From Actinomycetes bacterium (GTDB lineage: Bacteria; Actinomycetota; Actinomycetes; S36-B12; GCA-2699445): a stretch of DNA of 9,902 bases. Below are positions 1 through 6,136 of the stretch, piece after piece. The notes below the pieces were generated by a model. The model had not been told where the DNA came from. It searched no databases and worked only from the letters and a program-made list of their open reading frames with translations. How positions within the stretch are numbered: position 1 is the first letter of the stretch; every line of letters starts with the position of its first letter. The translations under genes were made by a program, and so were the position numbers. Where the stretch lies: NCBI GenBank assembly GCA_022600255.1, contig JAHZKU010000217.1, forward strand, positions 1 through 9,902, read 5' to 3'.

Positions 1-3
1 ATG

Positions 4-21
4 TCACCCACTGCTGGGTGA
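4..21. repeat. Perfect 7-bp stem-loop (inverted repeat)
   Basis: TCACCCA at 4-10 and TGGGTGA at 15-21 are perfect inverted repeats around the 4-base loop CTGC. No T run follows, so it is not a textbook intrinsic terminator. It could be the end signal of a gene left of the window, or part of the mobile-element border, since integrase debris follows within 70 bases. Confidence 0.5.
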
Positions 22-35
22 GTACCCGTGGGCAA

Positions 36-55
36 CTCGGGCTCGGCTGCCCGAG
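36..55. repeat. Second perfect 7-bp stem-loop
   Basis: CTCGGGC at 36-42 pairs perfectly with GCCCGAG at 49-55 across a 6-base loop (TCGGCT). It lies 14 bases after the stem-loop at 4-21. Two GC-rich hairpins in tandem without a U tract could form a U-less transcription terminator, as is common in actinobacteria, or be element-end structure. Both readings are inference. Confidence 0.5.
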
Positions 56-86
56 GTTGGCATTGGCGGAGCAAGTAACGCCGGCA

Positions 87-170
87 TTGATTCACACCAC
101 GGCCTCGCCGTCGATCGGCGAGGAGCTAACGTCAAGGTCGGGTCTCGAGCATTGCGATGGCCAACGCGCG
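87..170 (+). pseudogene. Degenerate tyrosine recombinase (integrase) relic
   Basis: Reading from 87 gives L-I-H-T-T-A-S-P-S-I-G, which resembles the integrase box LRHTAASLAI with the catalytic Arg replaced by Ile. A frameshift near 119-124 then leads into A-N-V-K-V, and the DNA at 125-140 (GCTAACGTCAAGGTCG) is identical to 9554-9569 inside the integrase relic at the other end of the window. After that the frame gives S-R-A-L and drifts to a stop. The order of the two pieces matches the segment around the R-H-x-x-A-S box in tyrosine recombinases. This is a short, multiply mutated fragment and not a working gene. The match is by eye, so the exact limits are uncertain. Confidence 0.6.
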
Positions 171-452
171 CAGGGAACTGAGGCCTGCGATTGCGATGCC
201 TCGCAGCGCCCGACGACACAGGTCGACAGCTTGCGACTGCGGCAAGTCAACTCGGGCGATGCCTACGAGTCGGTGGATACTGCTCAACGGGCAATTCCCG
301 TCAGCTGCTTTCGGGCATCACCGCACGTGCCGGAGGCATGGTCTCATGGAGAGCCGACAGCAGCGCTGCGATCGCATATCGCACCTCGCCGGAAAGGGCT
401 CCGCGCTCGTCAAGTTCGATTCCCTACGTGTCAGAGTGAGGTGAGATGAGTC
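171..452. other. Non-coding or decayed border with no recognisable gene
   Basis: Open frames cross this stretch, but none has a recognisable domain, a convincing start with ribosome site, or sequence character like the real genes of the window. It lies between an integrase relic and a truncated AcnX-S copy and is most simply read as decayed or recombined DNA of a mobile-element border. No tRNA 3'-end repeat (attachment core) matching the tRNA at 9745-9818 was seen in it. Confidence 0.5.
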
Positions 453-722
453 TTGATGGGCGTGGGCCAGCTCAATTTCGGCCCGAATGCGCCGCTGTTC
501 AGTTTGCACATCGACTGGTTCGCAGTCGCAGGTCTCTTCATGGACGACATCTGTTCCTACAGAAGGACCATCGGGATCGGCTTGCTGGGTGACGAGTTCC
601 TCGAGGCCGTGAACACAGGCGAACCCATCGACATCCATGCTGACGGGACAGTCGAAGTCGGATTAATCGCGACCACCGCTTATCGCACGGTTGCGTACAC
701 CAGATTGGTCACCGCCGGGTGA
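453..722 (+). pseudogene. Truncated second copy of AcnX small subunit (DUF126)
   Basis: From the TTG at 453 the frame aligns without gaps to residues 81-150 of the intact small subunit at 8976-9428, with 48 of 70 residues identical by hand count. Shared blocks are LFSLHID, AGLFM, FLEAV and IHADGTVEVG. The N-terminal 80 or so residues, including the G-S-T-L-G-G loop that corresponds to the family's active-site serine loop, are missing. The stop codon of the intact gene (TGA after VEVG) is TTA here, so the frame runs about 19 more codons of unrelated sequence to the TGA at 720-722. An AGGTGAG stretch at 439-445 could by chance act as a ribosome site, so expression of a small polypeptide is not excluded. 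The divergence is too large for a recent tandem copy. It is more likely an old paralogue, or a fragment of a related cluster left by recombination. Confidence 0.85.
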
Positions 723-749
723 GACGCCTGGGAAGCCGGCCTCGCCAAG

Positions 750-2210
750 CTAGGTGGATATCCACTCGGGCTTATCGGAGCCTGGGACGCGGAGCAGTGG
801 GTCTTCCCAGTATTGCGGTGTTGTCATTCCGTCGACCTGAGATGCGGCTTTGGTGAACTCGCCGAAGGCGGTCATGCCGGTGATCAGGTTGGGCTTCACA
901 ATCTGGTGGTCCTCGCCAAGACTGGCAAGGTTGTCCAGCGATTCCTTGTCGTTGAGGCCGAGGCTCGAGATGAAGCGGCAGCATTGGGCAAGAGAAACGT
1001 CTACGCGGTAGCTGCCGCCTTCTTTGGCCCGCCGGAGCAGGGCCGCCTTGACCCCGATCGCGCCGAGATAGCCGGTCATGATGTCGCAGATCACGTTGAC
1101 CTGTTGGGGTGGCAGCGGTTGGTCCGGTGTGCCTTCCGCTGTCGCCAGACCGGTGATCCCATAAGCGTTGATGTCGAACCCGGGCCAATGCGACCAAGGT
1201 CCCATGCGGGCGTTCAGCTTGACGCTGACGCTGATAATGCCGGGCTTGCGTTCTGCCAGAGATTCAGCTGAGTAGCCCTCTTGGTCTGCAAGCCCCGGGC
1301 GCAGATTTTCCACGAAGACATCAGCGTCCTTGAGTAGCGCGTAGACCAGCGGACGGTTCTCGGTCTTGCGCGCATCGAGATAGGCCTGACGGACTCCTAC
1401 TTCCGACTGATAGAAGAAGTTCCCGTACTCGATCCAATCCGGCATGTTGAGGTTCAGGCAGTCCGCTCCCTGGCCTGCCAGTGTGCGAGGGCAGCAGGGG
1501 CCGGCTACCGCATGCACCATCGACAGCACGCGAAGCCCCGAGAGCGGCCGCTGGCCTTGCGGCAGCGGAATCGGGTCACTTTCGCCGATCTTCTTGATCG
1601 AGATCAACGGGGTGGCGTTACTGATTTGGCCCTGCTCAGAGGCATCCCACTCGGCCAACGTACGGATCATCTGTAAAGGCAGCTGCGATGCCTCTGCGGC
1701 GGCCTCCATCTCCAGTGCATCACGCTTGATGATCGCCGCGCGCAGTTGCGATTCATCTGGGCCGCAATTCAGAAGTCTCAGGATCTTTCTTTCCTGCGAC
1801 GGGTAGATCGGGCACATGATCATGAACCGTCCATCACGGGTCGGGCACTGCGGGTTCATGACGACATAGGCCCCAAAATTGAACATCTTGCTGACACCGT
1901 TCACCAGCGTGTAGCGAGCCGCATCGGGTTGCCAAGGGCTCTGTTCGATCCAAGCCTTCCGCAGGTCGACGTGGATATCCTGCCCTTCGCCGGTGCGCTC
2001 TCGCCAAATGGCAGCTTCGGCGACCGCGTTGGCGGCCAGAATAATCGCAGGCGCTGCACCGGCTTTCATCACGGTTTTACGGACCGGCTCTGCGCCAGCA
2101 AAGCTCACCGTGCCGCCGCTGTCACCGACCGTCAGACCGACTTCTCGCAGCATGTCATCGGTCCGCTTGCGCATATCGTCGTGGTTGTGGACGGATTGGT
2201 CGAGAATCAT
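750..2210 (-). CDS. Family III (CaiB/BaiF) CoA transferase
   Basis: This 486-residue protein would move CoA between an acyl-CoA donor and a carboxylic acid in the cytoplasm, activating an acid for further breakdown. The family's N-terminal signature RPLSGLRVL is at 221-229, followed by A-G-P...R-T-L-A...G-A-D (236-250). The likely catalytic aspartate is D376 in VICDIMTGY, which corresponds to the Asp in the D-x-x-T/A-G motif of formyl-CoA transferase. GGSYRVDVSLAQ follows at 398-409. The first 215 residues carry motifs that normally come after the active site (RTGEGQDIHVDL at 72-83, TRDGRF at 124-129, IRTLAEWDASEQG at 182-194), so the order is permuted compared with canonical CaiB. From memory, actinobacterial and proteobacterial relatives share this order, so it is probably a subfamily trait and not damage. 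The ATG is supported by AGGAG 10 bases upstream. It is transcribed away from the six-gene operon and shares the 540-base region with it. The acid substrate is unknown. Confidence 0.9.
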   Translation of the reverse strand: MILDQSVHNHDDMRKRTDDMLREVGLTVGDSGGTVSFAGAEPVRKTVMKAGAAPAIILAANAVAEAAIWRERTGEGQDIHVDLRKAWIEQSPWQPDAARYTLVNGVSKMFNFGAYVVMNPQCPTRDGRFMIMCPIYPSQERKILRLLNCGPDESQLRAAIIKRDALEMEAAAEASQLPLQMIRTLAEWDASEQGQISNATPLISIKKIGESDPIPLPQGQRPLSGLRVLSMVHAVAGPCCPRTLAGQGADCLNLNMPDWIEYGNFFYQSEVGVRQAYLDARKTENRPLVYALLKDADVFVENLRPGLADQEGYSAESLAERKPGIISVSVKLNARMGPWSHWPGFDINAYGITGLATAEGTPDQPLPPQQVNVICDIMTGYLGAIGVKAALLRRAKEGGSYRVDVSLAQCCRFISSLGLNDKESLDNLASLGEDHQIVKPNLITGMTAFGEFTKAASQVDGMTTPQYWEDPLLRVPGSDKPEWIST

Positions 2211-2395
2211 GGTCTCGTCACTCCTGACACTGCGTTACTCTCCGGCGTCGGTGTTCGCCGGCGCTGGAATCTCGTTCGACCCGCCGGATTTTGTCGGCCG
2301 TTGACCAGGCTTGCACAATACCGCCAGGCTGTTGGCAGGTGTCCCGAAAGTGGTTCCAGCAGAGGATCTTTAATCACCCGGGTGCGTTCGGTCAC
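2207..2395 (-). CDS. Possible small upstream ORF overlapping the CoA transferase
   Basis: A GTG-initiated frame of 62 codons ends in a TGA that overlaps the ATG of the CoA transferase (ATGA arrangement), as in translationally coupled genes. Its first residues (MTERTRVIKDPLLEPLSGHL) look protein-like, but the second half is Arg/Pro rich and resembles translated non-coding GC-rich DNA. No clear ribosome site precedes the GTG and I recognise no domain. It could be a leader peptide, the remnant N-terminus of a lost gene, or chance. It is kept only because of the overlap. Confidence 0.15.
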   Translation of the reverse strand: MTERTRVIKDPLLEPLSGHLPTAWRYCASLVNGRQNPAGRTRFQRRRTPTPESNAVSGVTRP

Positions 2396-2750
2396 CGTTG
2401 TTCTGAGTTCCCGGCCGGGTTGTGCGCTGGTGTTGAATTAGTAGGCGAGCCTGCCGGACCCGGGCGTCCCCCGATCAAGGGCACGTTCGGATGTTTCTCA
2501 CGCTCAGGTCAGCGCCGTGCCCTAGAGTGGTCGCTCGGGTAGCGCAGCAGACGCGCTGGGAAGGAGTCTCCGGATACCTGCCACCCGGCTCCTATGCCGC
2601 CATTCGCCATAAACTTCTCGCGGGAAGCGTTTATCGAGCGGATTTCTTCAGCAACCCGCCCGGTTCACACGTGTTTCGACGGCCCACGCCGAAATCGTCA
2701 ATGTCCCCAGCTCATTGCTACGCCTCCAACTGCAGTAAGAGGAACTATTT
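2211..2750. promoter_or_regulatory. Divergent intergenic region between CoA transferase and operon
   Basis: This 540-base gap separates two divergent transcription units, so promoters for both should lie here, although I cannot name convincing -35/-10 pairs. It holds a perfect 10-bp palindrome (CACCCGGGTG, 2375-2384), a G-G-A-C/G-T-C-C arm pair around 2457-2470 and the spaced inverted repeat at 2609-2634 listed separately. No regulator gene lies in the window, so a cognate regulator, if any, is encoded elsewhere. Apart from the doubtful small frame at 2207-2395, I see no gene in it. Confidence 0.6.
2609..2634. promoter_or_regulatory. Candidate operator: spaced inverted repeat
   Basis: ATAAAC at 2609-2614 and GTTTAT at 2629-2634 form perfect 6-base arms around a 14-base spacer. 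They are AT-rich against a GC-rich background. The repeat lies about 120 bases upstream of the decarboxylase start, a usual distance for an operator or activator site of a promoter serving the six-gene operon. Arm length and spacing fit a dimeric helix-turn-helix regulator, but nothing shows which family. Confidence 0.35.
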
Positions 2751-4403
2751 GTGTCTCGGCCAACAGTTGTTGAATATGTCGTCGATCGCCTCTCAAAGCT
2801 GGGCATCAGTGAGTGTTTCGGCGTCCCTGGCGATTACGCGTTTCCTTTCGACGATGCGATTGCCTCGCACGGATCGGTTGATTGGCTGGGTTGCTCGAAT
2901 GAGCTGAACGCCGCGTACGCGGCCGACGGGTATGCCCGCATTCGGGGCGCGTCGATGCTGTGCACAACCTACGCCGTTGGCGAGCTGAGCGCGTTGAACG
3001 GGGTGATGGGTGCCAAGGCGGAGCGGTCGGCGATCTTTCACCTGGTGGGCATGTCAAGCATGCGGCACCAACTTCGGCGCAAGATCGTGCACCACACTTT
3101 GGGTGACGGTGTGTTTCAGAACTTCATCAACATTTCGGCCCAGGCTGCCTGCGCGCATACTGTATTGACGCCGGATAATTGTGTCTATGAGCTGGAACGG
3201 GTCATCGCCGCGGCCATGGCCAACCGGCAACCGGCCTACATCATTGTGGCCGAAGATCTGGCCACCAGGCCCATCATGGGCCCCACGGTTGAACAATATC
3301 CCGAGCCGAAGAGTGACCAGGACGAGCTCAAGGCGGCCGTCGATGCGGCACTCGCCAAGATCGCGGATGCCAAGACCGGCTGTGTTTTACCCGCCTTCAC
3401 TGTGTCGCGTTTTGGCTTCCAGGCTGAGTTGACCGCGCTGATTGAAGCCAGTGGTTTGCCTTTCGCCACGACCGCAATGGACAAAGCTGTTCTTTCCGAA
3501 GCACATCCGCAATACATCGGTGGTTACGCCGGGAAGTATTCGGCGCCCAACGTGGTTGAGGCTGTCGAAGCGGGCGACGTGGTGATCAATGCTGGTGGCG
3601 TCCTGTTCACCGACATCTCCACGGCCGCGTTCGCCAACACTATTGATCCCGCGAAGATAATCACGATCGGGATCGACGCGACGCACATTGATGGCCAGGT
3701 GTTCAGCAACGTCCGGATGCGCGATATGTTCGTCGCCCTCGCCCGCGAGGTGAAGAAGTTCGACGGCGTGGACCTACAGCGACCGGCCCCGGCGGAGTTG
3801 GTTGGCGGTTCGGATGATCCGATCACTGCCGACTCGCTCTATCCCCGCTATCAGCGATTTTTTGCGGCCAATGATGTCGTCGTGGCTGAAACGGGCACCA
3901 GCGCGACCGGCGTTGGCGGGCTGCTGCTGCCCGATGGCGCGGCTTATCACAACCAGACCCTGTGGGGCTCTATCGGCTGGGCGACCGGGGCTGCTCTGGG
4001 GACAGCGGTCGCCGACCGGTCGCGACGCACCGTGCTGATCACCGGGGAGGGATCGCATCAATTGACCGCCAACGAGATCGGCAATTACGGCCGGCACGGC
4101 GTCAAGCCGGCGATCTTTGTGCTCAACAACGAAGGTTATGCGGTTGAACGCTCGTTGGAGGACTACCCGGACTGGGTGTACAACGATCTGGCTCCCTGGG
4201 ATTACCACACTTTGCCGGCAGCGCTGGGTTGCAAGGACTGGTTCACCGCCAAGGTGAAGACCAACGGCGAGCTCGAAGCGGCGATGAACAAGGCCCAGCA
4301 AGCGGATACTGCCTCATACATCGAGATCGTCGGCGGCAAGCACGACTATCCCGAGGGTCTCAAAATTGTCGGCAGCAGGACCTCCGAGATGTACGGCATC
4401 TAG
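2751..4403 (+). CDS. ThDP-dependent 2-keto acid decarboxylase (pyruvate/indolepyruvate decarboxylase family)
   Basis: This 550-residue cytoplasmic enzyme is predicted to decarboxylate a 2-oxo acid to an aldehyde with thiamine diphosphate and Mg2+. The five catalytic residues of yeast pyruvate decarboxylase are all visible, four of them at the same numbers: D28 (VPGDY), E51 (NELNAAYAADGYAR), H114 and H115 (VHHTLGDG), and E466 (NNEGYAVE) for yeast E477. The C-terminal ThDP motif runs from G432-E433-G434 to N459-N460. The usual GDG is GEG here, a conservative but uncommon change at a metal-ligand position. LWGSIGWATGA (404-414) matches the family. The start is GTG, chosen because AGAGGA (2738-2743) lies 7 bases before it and the N-terminus aligns with the family from there. 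Length is normal. It is the first gene of the plus-strand operon and is followed after 58 bases by the SDR-fold gene. Whether the substrate is pyruvate, an aromatic or a branched 2-oxo acid cannot be decided. The context suggests a dedicated catabolic intermediate. Confidence 0.93.
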   Translation: MSRPTVVEYVVDRLSKLGISECFGVPGDYAFPFDDAIASHGSVDWLGCSNELNAAYAADGYARIRGASMLCTTYAVGELSALNGVMGAKAERSAIFHLVGMSSMRHQLRRKIVHHTLGDGVFQNFINISAQAACAHTVLTPDNCVYELERVIAAAMANRQPAYIIVAEDLATRPIMGPTVEQYPEPKSDQDELKAAVDAALAKIADAKTGCVLPAFTVSRFGFQAELTALIEASGLPFATTAMDKAVLSEAHPQYIGGYAGKYSAPNVVEAVEAGDVVINAGGVLFTDISTAAFANTIDPAKIITIGIDATHIDGQVFSNVRMRDMFVALAREVKKFDGVDLQRPAPAELVGGSDDPITADSLYPRYQRFFAANDVVVAETGTSATGVGGLLLPDGAAYHNQTLWGSIGWATGAALGTAVADRSRRTVLITGEGSHQLTANEIGNYGRHGVKPAIFVLNNEGYAVERSLEDYPDWVYNDLAPWDYHTLPAALGCKDWFTAKVKTNGELEAAMNKAQQADTASYIEIVGGKHDYPEGLKIVGSRTSEMYGI

Positions 4404-4461
4404 TGTTTCCCAAGCTCAATAGCGCAACTGTATTCACCAAACTGCGAAAGGACTGTTCACC

Positions 4462-5253
4462 ATGACCGGTGCACCGAAGACCAGAGAGCGTCGCGTCGCG
4501 ATCGTCGCCGATACCGCACAACATATTGGACCGTGGGTGGCCCGGAAACTGGCCGAGCGTGGTCATGACTTAGTGATCAGTGATCCTAATGTCGTCATCG
4601 AGGACGCTGAGACTTCCGCACCTAACCTGGTCGCCGAGCTGAAGGACATGGGCGGGCGGGTCGAGGTGGTTGATATCGACGACGTCAACGCGGAAGGCAG
4701 CGTGCAAAAACTGGTCGATCGCGCGATGGAGATCTTCGGCGGGTACGACTCGGCGTTCATTCGCCCCGGTGTCCACATCGTCGGCCCCTGGGATAAGGCG
4801 ACCGCGAAGGATCTCATGGACAGTGCGGCGGGCAACACGCTCTCGACGCAGTACGCGTTACAGGCGATCGTTCCCCCCCTGGTTGCGCAGGGATCGGGTC
4901 AGGTGCTCATCGAAGTCAGCGCCACCGGAGCGAAGGACTTTCCGAACGTGGCCGTCTACGGCGCGACCCGCGCGGCTGCCAAGTACCTGATCAACCAGGT
5001 AGCGCTCGACGTGGCGAAGCATGAAGTCACTCTCAACGGCATGGGCAGCATGTTCTGCGACTATCCCGGCTACCGGAATTCCCTTGGCGTGACAAACCCC
5101 GAAGCGGAGGCCGAGGCGAAGAAGCCGATCCCCATGGGCCGCTTCGGTCAACCTGAGGAAATGGCGCACTTAGCCGCGGCTCTCCTCGATGGCGGGTGCA
5201 ACTACTACACTGCGCAGTTCCTGAACATGAGCGGCGGCTGGAACGGGCTGTAA
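4462..5253 (+). CDS. SDR-fold protein with halohydrin-dehalogenase-type Ser-Tyr-Arg triad
   Basis: This 263-residue protein has the short-chain dehydrogenase/reductase fold but unusual signatures. The dinucleotide motif TGxxxGxG is absent: residues 16-23 read A-D-T-A-Q-H-I-G. The NNAG motif is also gone (RPGVHIVG at 101-108). The catalytic set is S153-x12-Y166-x3-R170, where true dehydrogenases have YxxxK. S-x12-Y-x3-R is the signature of halohydrin dehalogenases (HheA/HheC type), which do not bind NAD(P). The C-terminus (GGCNYYTAQFLNMSGGW, 244-260) also resembles the GSCDYLTGQVFWLAGGF segment of HheC as I recall it. The halide-site motif T-x4-F/Y-x-G is only partly matched (A-x4-H-x-G). It may dehalogenate or open an epoxide, or use the triad for another cofactor-free reaction such as isomerisation or elimination. 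Oxidoreductase activity is doubtful. The ATG has AAAGGA 9 bases upstream. Twelve bases separate its stop from the FAH-fold gene, so the two are clearly co-transcribed. Confidence 0.85.
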   Translation: MTGAPKTRERRVAIVADTAQHIGPWVARKLAERGHDLVISDPNVVIEDAETSAPNLVAELKDMGGRVEVVDIDDVNAEGSVQKLVDRAMEIFGGYDSAFIRPGVHIVGPWDKATAKDLMDSAAGNTLSTQYALQAIVPPLVAQGSGQVLIEVSATGAKDFPNVAVYGATRAAAKYLINQVALDVAKHEVTLNGMGSMFCDYPGYRNSLGVTNPEAEAEAKKPIPMGRFGQPEEMAHLAAALLDGGCNYYTAQFLNMSGGWNGL

Positions 5254-5265
5254 GCCCAGATCGCC

Positions 5266-6036
5266 ATGGAATTCTGGTGTCGCATCCTGCTTGACGGGGC
5301 GCCTCGCCTTGGCCTGCGCCAGGGTGAACGCGCCCTGATCCACGATGGAGACCTGTTCTCCACTGTTTCGCCGACGGGTCAGGAAGTAGATCTGAAGGAT
5401 GTTGATTGGCTGGCACCGGTTGAGCCGGGGCAATTTCTGGGGCTTTGGAACAATCTGCACGAGGCCATGGTGCGCGGCGGCAACCAGCCGCCGGTTTTTC
5501 CTTTGTACTTCAGCAAACTAGCGAGCTGCCTGAACCACCACCTGGGGGATATTCCCGCACCAGGCGGATTTGCAGACTCGGTACTGTTCGAGGCCGAACT
5601 GGGCGTGGTGATTGGACGCCGTTGTTTTCAGCCGCCGGACGCGGCGATCGATGACTACATCTTTGGCTACACGTGTGTCAACGACGTCACGGCTGCCGGG
5701 GCATTGTTTGAGAACAAGGAATTCCCACAGTGGACGCGGGCGAAAAGCTTCCCCGGGTTCGGCCCGATCGGCCCGTGGATCGTGCGCGGAATCGAGCCCG
5801 ACGGCCTTCAGATTCAAGCCTTCCTCGATGGCGAAAAGCAGCAGGACTACCCGGTCAGTGACATGCTCTATTCGCCCCGCGAGGTCGTCCGGCGGGTAGC
5901 GAGCGAGATTGAGCTCCATCCAGGCGACGTTATTTCCTGCGGCACCGGGGTTGGAACCTGCTTCATGAAGCCCGGTCAACGTATCGAGATCTGCATTCCC
6001 GGACTGGGAAGCCTGTCGAATCGATTTTCAGGATGA
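5266..6036 (+). CDS. Fumarylacetoacetate hydrolase (FAH) family protein
   Basis: This 256-residue protein of the FAH/MhpD-type fold is predicted to act in the cytoplasm on a beta-diketo, acylpyruvate or 2-oxo-enoic acid as a hydrolase, hydratase, isomerase or decarboxylase. The metal-binding triad is visible: E109 and E111 in FEAELGVVIG and D140 in VNDVTA. K160 sits in the conserved loop K-S-F-x-x-F-G-P-I-G-P. The position usually held by Asp in KSFD is Pro163 here. A short N-terminal domain (1-50) of the usual FAHD type precedes the catalytic domain, with the N-x-x-H-E stretch at 62-66. Length is normal for bacterial single-unit members. No good ribosome site precedes the ATG. It lies 12 bases behind the SDR-fold stop, so translation probably depends on coupling. 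In non-phosphorylative sugar-acid pathways such proteins cleave diketo-deoxy acids to pyruvate, and a similar step fits here as inference. Confidence 0.9.
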   Translation: MEFWCRILLDGAPRLGLRQGERALIHDGDLFSTVSPTGQEVDLKDVDWLAPVEPGQFLGLWNNLHEAMVRGGNQPPVFPLYFSKLASCLNHHLGDIPAPGGFADSVLFEAELGVVIGRRCFQPPDAAIDDYIFGYTCVNDVTAAGALFENKEFPQWTRAKSFPGFGPIGPWIVRGIEPDGLQIQAFLDGEKQQDYPVSDMLYSPREVVRRVASEIELHPGDVISCGTGVGTCFMKPGQRIEICIPGLGSLSNRFSG

Positions 6037-6136
6037 TAAGTAAGCCTCAGTTCTTGGCCGGCCAGACCCATCGCGCTGCGACTGCAGAGATGGCGGAACT
6101 CGGAGTGTTCGAGACGAGACGAGTTGGAGGTTCGAT

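Noticed and set aside
18..449. Long plus-strand open frame of 143 codons
   Set aside because: It crosses the integrase relic in mixed frames, has no ribosome site and shows no coherent domain. Openness is expected in GC-rich DNA.
318..638. Minus-strand open frame opposite the AcnX-S fragment
   Set aside because: It is the antisense shadow of the paralogue. A similar shadow lies opposite the intact small subunit.
2491..2907. Plus-strand frame overlapping the decarboxylase start
   Set aside because: It runs out of frame into the well-supported decarboxylase, has no domain and lacks a ribosome site.
4462..5253. Annotation as an ordinary NAD(P)-dependent SDR oxidoreductase
   Set aside because: Both dinucleotide signatures and the catalytic Lys are missing. 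The fold assignment was kept but the redox role was not.
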